DNA of 64,000 bases from NCBI RefSeq assembly GCF_963422335.1, contig NZ_OY729424.1:2542001-2606000 (forward strand), given 5' to 3'. Positions within the stretch are counted from its first letter, which is position 1. Every line of letters begins with the position of its first letter. The notes beneath the pieces were generated by a model. The model did no database searches. It worked only from the letters and a program-made list of their open reading frames with translations, and was not told where the DNA came from. The position numbers and the translations under genes were made by a program. The DNA comes from an uncultured Roseateles sp. (GTDB taxonomy: Bacteria; Pseudomonadota; Gammaproteobacteria; Burkholderiales; Burkholderiaceae_C). This document shows positions 8,603 to 16,616 of this stretch, in pieces.

Positions 8603-9643
8603 TTGAAGCTTGCCAAGAAGCGCTCTGCCGCCACCGCTGCCGTTCCGGCCATTGGCGCGCGCAGGAAGCGGCGGTCTGGAGCGTCGCCACAGCCTTTCTG
8701 GCGCCGGCATCTGAGGCCCATCCTGTGGTGGCTGGGCGCCCTGGTGGTGGTGCTGTCGGTGGCCGCATGGCTGGCGCAACGTGCGGCGCCGGATGATGAG
8801 GCCGCGCCGCCGGCCATTGCCGCGGAATTGCCGCCCGCCATTCCCGAGGCCACCGTAGAGCAGCTGCTGGCCGCGCCGAAGTCGAGCGACTGGCGTGTGG
8901 CACGCCTGACGGGCAACACGGCAGTGATCGTGATCGAGTTTCCCAGCCTGCTGGCCCAGGGCCAGGCCTTCAACCGGGCCGCCGCCTTTCTTGAAAAGAC
9001 GCGCGGCTCCCGTGACCGCGTGCTGAGCGATGCCGAACTGCAAGCACTGGTCACCAGCGCCGGAGACAACGTCGAGACCTTCTACCAGGGCCACGACTAC
9101 ACCGGTATCAATATCGCCCGCTTCTTCAGCCTGGCCGCCAGCCAGCAGGTCACGCTGAATGCGCAGGAGCTGCGCCTGCGCACCCTGCTGCTGCAGGAGG
9201 GGGTGATGCGCGAGGAGGGGGGTGCCTACACGGCCTTCAGCCGGCAGGCGGTGATCGGTTTCAGTGCCGTGCAGGCGGACAACCCGGCCACCAAACAGGA
9301 CGAGACGATTGACCCGCAGCGGCGGGAGTCTGTGCTGCTGCACGAATTGAGCCACGGCAAGTTCTTCACCCGCAGCGACTACCAGCAGGCCTGCTGGACG
9401 TTCTGGAAAAGCGCCCTCAGCGATGCCGAGCGGCGTTTGTTCCGTGACTACCTGGCCCGCAACGACTACGACCCCAGCAACGAGGAGCTGATGGTCAACG
9501 AAACCCAGGCCCTGTTGATGCACACACCGGACACGCGTGCCTTCAGCGCTGCCACGCTGGGCGTCAGCGAAGCGCAGCTCGCGAGCTTTCGCGCGCGCTT
9601 CCGACAGGCAGAAACGGCTGCGCAGGCGGCCGCTGCAAGATAG
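8603..9643 (+). CDS. Single-pass membrane protein with HExxH metallopeptidase-like motif
   Basis: The 346-residue protein appears to start at TTG 8603, with GGAGGGA just upstream; no better ATG precedes the membrane segment. A basic N-terminus (about 1-34) is followed by one transmembrane helix (about 36-58) and then a large domain, probably periplasmic. HELSH at 247-251 fits a zinc-metallopeptidase HExxH site, and Glu300 in MVNETQALL could be the third ligand of a gluzincin-type centre. I do not recognise the family, and the protease assignment rests on this motif alone. It is the last gene of the TPS-caspase-OmpA cluster, so a role in processing or anchoring the exoprotein is possible but is inference. 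Confidence 0.65.
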   Translation: MKLAKKRSAATAAVPAIGARRKRRSGASPQPFWRRHLRPILWWLGALVVVLSVAAWLAQRAAPDDEAAPPAIAAELPPAIPEATVEQLLAAPKSSDWRVARLTGNTAVIVIEFPSLLAQGQAFNRAAAFLEKTRGSRDRVLSDAELQALVTSAGDNVETFYQGHDYTGINIARFFSLAASQQVTLNAQELRLRTLLLQEGVMREEGGAYTAFSRQAVIGFSAVQADNPATKQDETIDPQRRESVLLHELSHGKFFTRSDYQQACWTFWKSALSDAERRLFRDYLARNDYDPSNEELMVNETQALLMHTPDTRAFSAATLGVSEAQLASFRARFRQAETAAQAAAAR

Positions 9644-9685
9644 CGGCGCCTGCGATCAGCAGGGACTGATGGAGGAGGGGAAATT

Positions 9686-9762
9686 TGGTCGGGGTGAGAG
9701 GATTCGAACCTCCGATCTCTTCGTCCCGAACGAAGCGCCTTACCGGACTAGGCCACACCCCG
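9686..9762 (-). tRNA. tRNA-Pro, anticodon CGG
   Basis: Read on the minus strand, the acceptor arms CGGGGTG and CACCCCG pair perfectly. The anticodon stem CTTCG/CGAAG encloses the loop TTCGGGA, which places CGG at positions 34-36 (codon CCG, proline). The T-arm GGAGG-TTCGAAT-CCTCT is intact. The 3' CCA is encoded at 9688-9686. The gene is 77 nt long and lies between the HExxH protein and ispB. Confidence 0.95.
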
Positions 9763-9812
9763 ATCTGCGAAACAGCCTGAAGTGATTCCAGTGCTGCTTC
9801 TGATTTGACTGC

Positions 9813-10808
9813 TCAGAATGAGCGGTCAATCGACCGAACGCAGAATTCTAGCAGAGCTTCGCGCCATTTTGAATCCGGCAGCAAATCAAGGCACTGTTTA
9901 GCCTTGTCGGCCTCGGCTCGAGCGGCGTCTCGCGTGGCTTCTAACGCACCAGTTGCGCGCACAATGGCAATGATGTCGGCCAGGCGTTCCAGCTCGCCAT
10001 GTTCGATGGCATGCCGTATCAAGGACCGCTGCTCGGGCGTGCCGCGCTCCATCGCGATCAGCAGTGGCAGGGTCGGCTTGCCCTCACGCAAATCGTCGCC
10101 GACGTTCTTGCCCAGCGCGTGGGTGTCGCCTTCGTAGTCAAGCAGGTCATCGACCAGCTGGAAGGCCGTGCCCAGCGCGCGGCCATAGCCGGCACAGGCC
10201 TCTTCGAGTTCCGGTGGCGCATCCGCCAGCACGGCGCCCAGCCGTGCGCTGGCCTCGAACAGCTTGGCCGTCTTGTAGCGGATTACCGTCAGGTAGCGAT
10301 CGACCGCGACGTCCGGGTCGTGCATATTCATCAGCTGCAGCACCTCGCCCTCGGCGATCACATTGGTCGCCTCGGCCAGCACCTCCAGCACGCGCATGCG
10401 GTTCACCGACACCATCATCTGGAAGGCGCGCGAATAGAGGAAGTCGCCGACCAGCACGCTGGCGGCATTGCCGAACAGCGCGTTGGCGGTGTCCTTGCCG
10501 CGACGCAGCGAGGACTCATCGACGACGTCGTCGTGCAGCAGGGTGGCGGTGTGGATGAATTCGACCACCGCAGCCAGCTCAAAGCGCTCGGGGCCTTCGA
10601 AGCCCAGCGCGTTGGCGAACAGCAGCACCAGCTTGGGCCGCATGCGCTTTCCGCCGGCATGGACGATGTAGCCGGAAATCTGATTGATCAGGGCGACGTC
10701 CGAAGTCAGGCGACGCGCGATCACGGCATCGACTTCGTGCATTTGCGCAGCCAGTGCGGCAATGACCTCGGACAGGGAAGTAGCGGGCGAGGCAGACGCG
10801 ACGTGCAC
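9813..10808 (-). CDS. ispB: Octaprenyl-diphosphate synthase (all-trans polyprenyl synthetase)
   Basis: The enzyme extends farnesyl diphosphate with isopentenyl diphosphate to make the octaprenyl side chain of ubiquinone. The 331-residue product has both aspartate-rich motifs that bind Mg-diphosphate, HDDVVDES and DDLLDYEGD, plus the GGKRMRP substrate motif near residue 40. I take GTG 10808 as start. The frame is open upstream to an ATG at 10931, but a perfect TATAAT at 10841-10836 lies inside that extension and would put transcription start near 10829. It is divergent from rplU, the usual Burkholderiales arrangement of ispB next to rplU-rpmA. Confidence 0.93.
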   Translation of the reverse strand: MHVASASPATSLSEVIAALAAQMHEVDAVIARRLTSDVALINQISGYIVHAGGKRMRPKLVLLFANALGFEGPERFELAAVVEFIHTATLLHDDVVDESSLRRGKDTANALFGNAASVLVGDFLYSRAFQMMVSVNRMRVLEVLAEATNVIAEGEVLQLMNMHDPDVAVDRYLTVIRYKTAKLFEASARLGAVLADAPPELEEACAGYGRALGTAFQLVDDLLDYEGDTHALGKNVGDDLREGKPTLPLLIAMERGTPEQRSLIRHAIEHGELERLADIIAIVRATGALEATRDAARAEADKAKQCLDLLPDSKWREALLEFCVRSIDRSF

Positions 10809-10835
10809 TTTCAGCTCTCGTGAAAGAAAGAGACG

Positions 10836-10841
10836 ATTATA
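10836..10841 (-). promoter_or_regulatory. Candidate -10 box for ispB
   Basis: Read on the minus strand this is TATAAT, identical to the sigma-70 consensus -10, about 28 nt upstream of GTG 10808. No good -35 is visible in the GC-rich sequence before it. Its position argues against the longer reading frame of ispB. Confidence 0.5.
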
Positions 10842-10935
10842 GAAACACCTGAGGCCTGTCCCCGGCACGCCAACTCGGGCTGAGGCATCGCAGCACAGCG
10901 CTTGGGGGATCGCGGATGCACAAGCCGGCAATCCG

Positions 10936-10944
10936 TGCTAGAAT
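10936..10944 (+). promoter_or_regulatory. Candidate extended -10 promoter of rplU-rpmA
   Basis: TGCTAGAAT is an extended -10 (TGn plus TAGAAT). It lies 119 nt upstream of the rplU ATG and would give a 5' leader of about 113 nt. The -35 region has no convincing match, as is usual for extended -10 promoters. I see no recognisable ribosomal-protein binding structure in the leader. Confidence 0.5.
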
Positions 10945-11063
10945 CTTCGGCTCTGCGCCATGAGGGCGTGGAACATGCCTGGTCCCGTCAGAATCGCCAA
11001 GCCGCAAGGTGGGGTGGTTGTGGCAGTGGAAGTAGCCAGGTGGTTTTAATTGAAGGGGCTGAT

Positions 11064-11378
11064 ATGTACGCGGTCATAAAAACCGGCGGCAAGCAATACA
11101 AAGTTGCTGCTGGCGAAAAGATCAAAGTAGAACAGATTGCTGCGGATGTTGGCCAAGAGATCGTGATCGACCAGGTGCTCGCTATTGGTAGCGGCGTGGA
11201 CCTGCAGGTTGGGACTCCCTTGGTAGCCGGCGCAAGCGTCAAGGCCACGGTGGTGGCACAGGGCAAGCACGACAAGGTGCGAATCTTCAAAATGCGTCGT
11301 CGTAAGCATTACAAGAAGAGCCAAGGTCACAGGCAGACGTTCACTGAGCTGGAAATCAGCGCAGTGCTCGCGGCCTGA
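11064..11378 (+). CDS. rplU: 50S ribosomal protein L21
   Basis: The 104-residue large-subunit protein binds 23S rRNA. It begins MYAVIKTGGKQYKV, the invariant L21 N-terminus, and has the basic block KMRRRKHYKKSQGHRQ near residue 78. Length matches the family. The longer open frame from 10902 is ignored because similarity begins at this ATG. It is the first gene of rplU-rpmA, with rpmA 33 bp downstream. Confidence 0.98.
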   Translation: MYAVIKTGGKQYKVAAGEKIKVEQIAADVGQEIVIDQVLAIGSGVDLQVGTPLVAGASVKATVVAQGKHDKVRIFKMRRRKHYKKSQGHRQTFTELEISAVLAA

Positions 11379-11411
11379 ACATCGTTCGGCAACTAGACAA
11401 GGAGCTAATCC

Positions 11412-11669
11412 ATGGCACAGAAAAAGGGCGGCGGTTCCACACGGAACGGCCGCGACTCCCAACCGAAGATGCTGGGCGTGAAGGTGTACGGAGGCCAGGT
11501 GATCTCGGCCGGCGGCATCATCGTGCGTCAGCGCGGCACCAAATTCCATCCCGGCACCAACGTCGGTATTGGCAAGGACCACACGCTGTTCGCGTTGGTT
11601 GACGGCAAGGTTTCCTTCGCCATCAAGGGCCCGAAGAACCGCCAAACCGTCTTCGTGACGACGGCCTAA
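11412..11669 (+). CDS. rpmA: 50S ribosomal protein L27
   Basis: The 85-residue protein of the 50S subunit reaches with its N-terminus toward the peptidyl-transferase centre. It starts MAQKKGGGSTRNGRDS and has GGQVISAGGIIVRQRG, both hallmarks of L27. AAGGAG lies 8 nt before the ATG. The Firmicute-type cleavable N-terminal extension is absent, as expected. Two hairpins follow the stop codon, the second a good terminator. Confidence 0.98.
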   Translation: MAQKKGGGSTRNGRDSQPKMLGVKVYGGQVISAGGIIVRQRGTKFHPGTNVGIGKDHTLFALVDGKVSFAIKGPKNRQTVFVTTA

Positions 11670-11677
11670 ACCGAATA

Positions 11678-11733
11678 GCCACCGCTCGCGGTGGCGCGGT
11701 TTGCCAAAGAGCCCCGGCTTGCCCGGGGCTTTT
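11678..11733 (+). terminator. Double hairpin and intrinsic terminator after rpmA
   Basis: The first hairpin is GCCACCG (11678-11684) with CGGTGGC (11689-11695). The second is AGCCCCGG (11710-11717) with CCGGGGCT (11723-11730), followed by TTTTG. The second fits a rho-independent terminator separating rplU-rpmA from obg. Confidence 0.7.
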
Positions 11734-11742
11734 GCATTTCAG

Positions 11743-11814
11743 TGGGCCCCCAGGCCTACTGCGTCGTCCGCCCCCCGGAGGGGGTGTCGCCGTCTTGGGA
11801 CGGCCAGGCGACGG
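11743..11814 (+). repeat. GC-rich intergenic palindromic element upstream of obg
   Basis: Between the rpmA terminator and obg lie nested inverted repeats. These include CCCCC-CGGA-GGGGG around 11772-11785 and GCCGTC-TTGG-GACGGC at 11789-11804, followed by CAGGCGACGG. From general knowledge it resembles the dispersed C/G-run intergenic repeats of Comamonadaceae and related genera. Copy number cannot be judged here, as no second copy lies in this window. Confidence 0.35.
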
Positions 11815-11856
11815 CTTACTCTGCAATATCATTGCCCAAGCACCGAGGCACACACC

Positions 11857-12936
11857 ATGAAGTTCGTAGACGAAGCCACCATCGATGTCGTAGCCGGTAA
11901 CGGCGGGGCGGGTTGCGCGAGCTTTCGTCGCGAAAAATTCATTCCGTTCGGCGGCCCCAATGGCGGCGATGGCGGGCGGGGTGGCAGTGTGTTTGCGGTG
12001 GCCGACCGCAATATCAATACCTTGATCGATTACCGCTATGCGCGCCGCCATGAGGCGCGCAATGGCGAGCAGGGCCGGGGCTCCGACCAGTTCGGTGCCG
12101 CCGCCGAGGACATCATCCTGCGCATGCCGGTGGGCACCATCATCCGTGACGTCGAGACCGATCAAATCCTCACCGAGTTGCTGGTGCATGGCGAGCCGGT
12201 GCTGATCGTCAAGGGCGGTGACGGTGGCTTCGGCAACCTGCACTTCAAGACCAGCACCAACCGTGCCCCGCGTCAGAAAACGCCCGGCTGGCCCGGCGAG
12301 CAGAAAAAGATCAAGCTGGAACTGCGTGTGCTGGCCGACGTCGGTCTGCTGGGCCAGCCCAATGCCGGCAAGTCCACCCTGATCACGGCGGTGTCGAACG
12401 CCCGACCGAAGATCGCCGACTACCCGTTCACGACCCTGCATCCGAATCTGGGTGTGGTGCGCGTGGGCCCGGAGCAGAGCTTCGTCATCGCCGACATCCC
12501 CGGCCTGATCGAGGGGGCTGCCGAAGGCGCCGGCCTGGGCCATCAATTCCTGCGCCATTTGCAGCGCACACGTCTGCTGCTGCATGTGGTTGACCTCGCG
12601 CCGTTCGACCCGTCGGTTGATCCGGTGCAGGAGGCCAAGGCCATCGTCAACGAGCTGAAGAAGTACGACCAGGGCCTGTATGACAAGCCGCGCTGGCTGG
12701 TGCTGAACAAGCTGGACATGGTGCCGGTCGAAGAGCGTGCCACCCGGGTGAAGGACTTCGTCAAGCGCTACAAGTGGAAGGGCCCGGTGTTCGAAATCTC
12801 GGCGCTGACCCGCGAAGGCTGCGCCGGCCTGGTCCAGGCCATCTACCAGCATGTGGACAAGGCCCAGCGCATTGTTGAAGAGATCGACCCCCGCTTCCAG
12901 CCAGCCGAGGAGTCCACGCCAGGCGGTGACGCATGA
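11857..12936 (+). CDS. obg: Obg/CgtA GTPase, ribosome assembly and stress factor
   Basis: The 359-residue essential GTPase binds the 50S subunit and acts in its late assembly. The glycine-rich Obg fold fills residues 1-158 (KFVDEATIDV, GGDGGRGGSV). The G domain follows, with the P-loop GQPNAGKST around 166, the DIPG switch, and NKLD for guanine specificity. The C-terminal tail is short. The start at 11857 matches the family N-terminus. The stop overlaps the proB start by 4 nt (ATGA), implying coupled translation. rplU-rpmA-obg-proB is a classic conserved order. Confidence 0.97.
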   Translation: MKFVDEATIDVVAGNGGAGCASFRREKFIPFGGPNGGDGGRGGSVFAVADRNINTLIDYRYARRHEARNGEQGRGSDQFGAAAEDIILRMPVGTIIRDVETDQILTELLVHGEPVLIVKGGDGGFGNLHFKTSTNRAPRQKTPGWPGEQKKIKLELRVLADVGLLGQPNAGKSTLITAVSNARPKIADYPFTTLHPNLGVVRVGPEQSFVIADIPGLIEGAAEGAGLGHQFLRHLQRTRLLLHVVDLAPFDPSVDPVQEAKAIVNELKKYDQGLYDKPRWLVLNKLDMVPVEERATRVKDFVKRYKWKGPVFEISALTREGCAGLVQAIYQHVDKAQRIVEEIDPRFQPAEESTPGGDA

Positions 12937-14054
12937 GCGTTTCGGTATTGAAGGACGCGCGACGCATCGTCGTCAAGGTCGGCTCCAGCCTCGTCACCAA
13001 CGAAGGCAAGGGCGTTGACGCCGAGGCGATTGGCAACTGGTGCCATCAGCTGGCCGGTCTGGCGGCCCAGGGCCGAGAGGTCATCATGGTCTCCAGCGGT
13101 GCCATCGCCGAGGGCATGAAGCGCCTGGGCTGGACCACCCGCCCGAAGGAAGTGCACGAGCTGCAGGCGGCGGCCGCCGTCGGTCAGATGGGCCTGGTGC
13201 AGATGTACGAGACCAAGCTGCGCGAGCAGGGCATGGGCAGCGCCCAGGTGCTGCTGACCCACGCCGACCTGGCCGACCGCGAGCGCTACCTGAACGCCCG
13301 CTCGACCCTGCTGACCCTGCTGGCGCACAAGGTGATTCCGGTCATCAACGAGAACGACACCGTCGTCAACGACGAGATCAAGTTCGGCGACAACGATACC
13401 CTGGGTGCCCTGGTCGCGAACCTCGTCGAAGCTGATGCCTTGGTGATACTGACCGACCAGCGTGGCCTCTATTCGGCCGACCCGCGCAAGGATCCGAACG
13501 CACGCTTCATCCACGAGGCGGTGGCCGGCACGCCGGAGCTGGAGCAGATGGCCGGCGGTGCCGGTTCAAGCCTGGGCCGCGGCGGCATGATCACCAAGAT
13601 ACTGGCCGCCAAACGCGCGGCCGGCAGTGGTGCCAGCACCGTCATCGTGTTCGGCCGCGAACCCGATGTGCTGCTGCGTCTCGCCGCTGGCGAGGCCCTG
13701 GGCACGGCACTGACCGCCTCGACGCAAAAGATGGCCGCGCGCAAGCAGTGGATGGCCGACCATCTGCAGATGCGTGGCGCAGTGCGCGTGGACGCCGGTG
13801 CCGCCGCCAAGGTCAAGCTCGAAGGCAAGAGCTTGTTGTCGGTCGGCGTGATCGATGTGCAGGGCGAATTCCATCGCGGTGACGTGATCGCCGTGCGTGA
13901 TGAGGCCGGCCAGGAGTTGGCCCGCGGCTTGACGAACTACTCCAGCTACGAAGCTCGCCTGATCGCCCGCAAGGCCTCGAGCGAGTTCGAGCGCCTGCTG
14001 GGCTACACCGCCGAGCCCGAGCTGATCCACCGAGACAACATGGTACTTGCGTAG
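12933..14054 (+). CDS. proB: Glutamate 5-kinase
   Basis: This enzyme catalyses the first step of proline biosynthesis, ATP-dependent phosphorylation of glutamate to gamma-glutamyl phosphate. The 373-residue protein has an amino-acid-kinase domain (RIVVKVGSSLV at the start, VSSGAIAEG, NENDTV, FGDNDTLGALVA) and a C-terminal PUA domain from about residue 280, the full-length architecture. It overlaps obg by 4 nt. Feedback inhibition by proline is known for the family. proA is not in this window. Confidence 0.97.
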   Translation: MSVSVLKDARRIVVKVGSSLVTNEGKGVDAEAIGNWCHQLAGLAAQGREVIMVSSGAIAEGMKRLGWTTRPKEVHELQAAAAVGQMGLVQMYETKLREQGMGSAQVLLTHADLADRERYLNARSTLLTLLAHKVIPVINENDTVVNDEIKFGDNDTLGALVANLVEADALVILTDQRGLYSADPRKDPNARFIHEAVAGTPELEQMAGGAGSSLGRGGMITKILAAKRAAGSGASTVIVFGREPDVLLRLAAGEALGTALTASTQKMAARKQWMADHLQMRGAVRVDAGAAAKVKLEGKSLLSVGVIDVQGEFHRGDVIAVRDEAGQELARGLTNYSSYEARLIARKASSEFERLLGYTAEPELIHRDNMVLA

Positions 14055-14075
14055 CAAGTGCAGTGTTGCGGCGCA

Positions 14076-14102
14076 GGCTCACGTCGCGCAGCGACGTGAG
14101 CC
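14076..14102. terminator. Strong hairpin between convergent proB and rppH
   Basis: GGCTCACGTCGC (14076-14087) and GCGACGTGAGCC (14091-14102) form a perfect 12-bp stem with a 3-nt loop. It lies between the two convergent stop codons, so it could act for both strands. Neither side has a T tract, so it may only block exonucleases or assist rho. A smaller 6-bp hairpin, 14045-14059, spans the proB stop. Confidence 0.45.
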
Positions 14103-14141
14103 ATAGCCACAATATGGCGCGCGCCTGACCAGCGGAAGGTT

Positions 14142-14747
14142 TCAGTTCGGCTCGATCGGTGGCAGCGGCTGCTGCTCCTCCAGCTCGCCATGCCCGCTGT
14201 GCTGGCCATCATCCGGATGGCCGTCATCGCGGTGCGGGCGCATGCCCGAGCGCAGATAGCGGTTGTGATAATTGTTGCGCGGCAGGTAGCGGGCCAACTC
14301 GGTCAGCGCCATCTCGTAGACCCCGCGCTTGAACTCGATCACCGATTCCAGCGGCACCCAGTAGTCGTTCCAGCGCCAGGCGTCGAACTCCGGATGGTTG
14401 GTGGCGCGCAGGTTCAGGTCGCTGTCGCGGCCGGTCAGCTGCAGCAGAAACCAGATCTGTTTCTGCCCCCGATAGTGGCCACGCGCGTCGCGGCGAATGA
14501 AATGCTCGGGCACCTCATAGCGCAGCCAGTCGCGGGTGCGCGCCAGAATACGGACATGTTCAATCTTGAGTCCCACTTCTTCGTGGAGCTCACGGTACAT
14601 CGCCTGCTCGGGCGTCTCGCCGTGCTTGATGCCCCCTTGCGGGAACTGCCAGGAATGGGTCCGGATGCGTTTGCCCCAGAACACCAGGTTCCTGTGGTTG
14701 AGCAGGATGATGCCGACGTTGGGTCGAAACCCCTCACGGTCGAGCAT
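14142..14747 (-). CDS. rppH: RNA pyrophosphohydrolase (Nudix)
   Basis: The enzyme removes pyrophosphate from mRNA 5' ends and so triggers RNase E decay. The 201-residue protein begins MLDREGFRPNVG, the family start, with GAGG 7 nt upstream. The Nudix box runs GGIKHGET...REL-HEEVGL (about residues 38-60), and the QFPQGG lead-in typical of RppH is present. The C-terminal tail (after about 165) is rich in Asp, His and Gln and looks disordered. It is convergent with proB and divergent from proS, a common Burkholderiales arrangement. Confidence 0.95.
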   Translation of the reverse strand: MLDREGFRPNVGIILLNHRNLVFWGKRIRTHSWQFPQGGIKHGETPEQAMYRELHEEVGLKIEHVRILARTRDWLRYEVPEHFIRRDARGHYRGQKQIWFLLQLTGRDSDLNLRATNHPEFDAWRWNDYWVPLESVIEFKRGVYEMALTELARYLPRNNYHNRYLRSGMRPHRDDGHPDDGQHSGHGELEEQQPLPPIEPN

Positions 14748-14775
14748 AATCAACCTCGAATCTTTAGTTGGATTG

Positions 14776-14784
14776 ATTATTGCA
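14776..14784 (-). promoter_or_regulatory. Candidate extended -10 of rppH
   Basis: On the minus strand this reads TGCAATAAT, a TGn-extended -10, 29 nt upstream of the rppH ATG. It lies in the 110-bp AT-richer gap shared with divergent proS. I see no equally good proS promoter. Confidence 0.35.
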
Positions 14785-14857
14785 TTGGGTACCCACCTTG
14801 GGGCCCTCATCGCTTTCCCTCATCCGGCCACCCATTGCCCGGACAGCCACAGACCCT

Positions 14858-16603
14858 ATGAAAGCCTCCCAGTTCTTCATTTCCACGCTCAAAGAAGCGC
14901 CCACCGACGCCGAAGTTGCCAGCCACAAGCTGATGATGCGAGCCGGCATGATCAAGCGCCTGGGCGCGGGCATCTACAACTACATGCCCATGGGCCTGCG
15001 GGTGATTCGCAAGGTCGAGGCCATCATCCGCGAGGAGATGAACCGCGCCGGGGCCGTCGAGCTGCTGATGCCGGTGGTGCAGCCGGCCGAGCTGTGGCAG
15101 GAGACGGGCCGCTTCGAGGCGATGGGGCCGGAGCTGATGCGCGTGAAAGATCGCCATGGCCGCGACTTCGTGATCCAGCCGACCTCCGAGGAGGTGATCA
15201 CCGACATCGCCCGCCAGGAGCTGCGCAGCTACAAGCAGCTGCCGAAGAATTTCTATCACATCCAGACCAAGTTCCGTGACGAGCGCCGTCCGCGTTTCGG
15301 TCTGATGCGCGGGCGCGAGTTCACGATGAAGGATGCTTATTCCTTCGACCGTGATGTCGAGTCCGGCACGCGCAGCTACCAGGCGATGTACGACGCCTAC
15401 TGCCGCATCTTCGACCGCATGGGCTTGCAATACCGCGCCGTGGCGGCCGACTCGGGCGCGATCGGCGGCGATGTGTCGCAGGAGTTCCAGGTCATTGCCG
15501 AGACCGGCGAGGACGCCATCGTCTACTGCCCGACCAGCGACTTCGCCGCCAATATCGAAAAGGCGGAGGCGGTGGGCCTGATCGCCCAGCGCGCTGCCGC
15601 CTCGCAGGCGCTGACCAAGACGCCGACGCCGGGCAAGAGCACCTGCGCCGATGTGGCCCAGTTCCTGAACCTGCCGCTGGCGCAGACTGTCAAGTCGTTG
15701 GTGCTGGCCACCGATGAGTTGAACGACAAGGGCGAGATCGTCAAGAGCGTGGTCTGGCTGCTGCTGCTGCGCGGCGATCATGACCTGAACGAGGTCAAGA
15801 CCAGCAAGGTCGAGGGCCTAAAGAATGGCTTCCGCTTTGCCACCGTGGGCGAGATCGACGACCACTTCGGCACCAAGCCGGGCTACCTCGGTCCTATCGG
15901 TTTGAAAAAGCCGGTGAAGATCGTTGCCGACCGCACTGTCGCGAACATGAGCGACTTCGTCTGCGGCGCTAACGAGGCCGACTTCCATATCACCGGCGTC
16001 AACTGGGGCCGTGATCTGCCCGAGCCCGATGCCGTGGCCGACATCCGCAACATCGTCGCTGGTGATCCCTCGCCCGATGGCAAGGGCGTGCTGGCCATAC
16101 AGCGCGGCATCGAGGTCGGCCATGTGTTCCTGCTCGGCACCAAGTACAGCGAGCCGATGAAGGCCAACTTCCTGGACGAAAACGGCAAGCCGCAACCGAT
16201 GGTGATGGGCTGCTACGGCATCGGCGTGACCCGCATCCTGGGCGCCGCCATCGAGCAAAACCATGACGAGCGCGGCATCATCTGGCCCAACGGCATCGCG
16301 CCGTTCACGGCCGTGATCTGCCCGATCGGCTATGACCGCAGCGCCGACGTCAAATCCGCCGCCGACAGCCTCTATGCGGAGTTGATGGCTGCCGGCGTGG
16401 ACGTGCTGCTGGACGACCGCGGTGAGCGCCCCGGCGCGATGCTGGCTGACTGGGAGCTGGTGGGCGTGCCGCACCGCGTGGTGCTGGGCGACCGAGGCCT
16501 GAAGGAAGGCCACGTCGAGTACCAGGGCCGCCGCGACACCGAGGCCAGCAAGCTGGCTCTGGCCGATGTGGCCGCGCATCTGCGGGCCCAGCTCGCCTCG
16601 TGA
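14858..16603 (+). CDS. proS: Prolyl-tRNA synthetase (bacterial type with editing domain)
   Basis: The class II enzyme charges tRNA-Pro. The 581-residue protein starts MKASQFFISTLKEAP at 14858, as in bacterial ProS. An upstream in-frame ATG at 14780 is not conserved. Motif 2 is near FRDERRPRFGLMRGREF, followed by the inserted YbaK-like editing domain (about 225-405), motif 3 (GCYGIGVTRILGA near 450) and an anticodon-binding domain at the end. Length is typical. A lytic transglycosylase gene follows 13 bp after the stop. A tRNA-Pro gene lies in the same window but is not adjacent. Confidence 0.97.
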   Translation: MKASQFFISTLKEAPTDAEVASHKLMMRAGMIKRLGAGIYNYMPMGLRVIRKVEAIIREEMNRAGAVELLMPVVQPAELWQETGRFEAMGPELMRVKDRHGRDFVIQPTSEEVITDIARQELRSYKQLPKNFYHIQTKFRDERRPRFGLMRGREFTMKDAYSFDRDVESGTRSYQAMYDAYCRIFDRMGLQYRAVAADSGAIGGDVSQEFQVIAETGEDAIVYCPTSDFAANIEKAEAVGLIAQRAAASQALTKTPTPGKSTCADVAQFLNLPLAQTVKSLVLATDELNDKGEIVKSVVWLLLLRGDHDLNEVKTSKVEGLKNGFRFATVGEIDDHFGTKPGYLGPIGLKKPVKIVADRTVANMSDFVCGANEADFHITGVNWGRDLPEPDAVADIRNIVAGDPSPDGKGVLAIQRGIEVGHVFLLGTKYSEPMKANFLDENGKPQPMVMGCYGIGVTRILGAAIEQNHDERGIIWPNGIAPFTAVICPIGYDRSADVKSAADSLYAELMAAGVDVLLDDRGERPGAMLADWELVGVPHRVVLGDRGLKEGHVEYQGRRDTEASKLALADVAAHLRAQLAS

Positions 16604-16616
16604 GCCGGAGGGGGTG

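Noticed and set aside
10809..10931. N-terminal extension of ispB to ATG 10931
   Set aside because: A consensus -10 box lies inside it and the residues are unlike the family.
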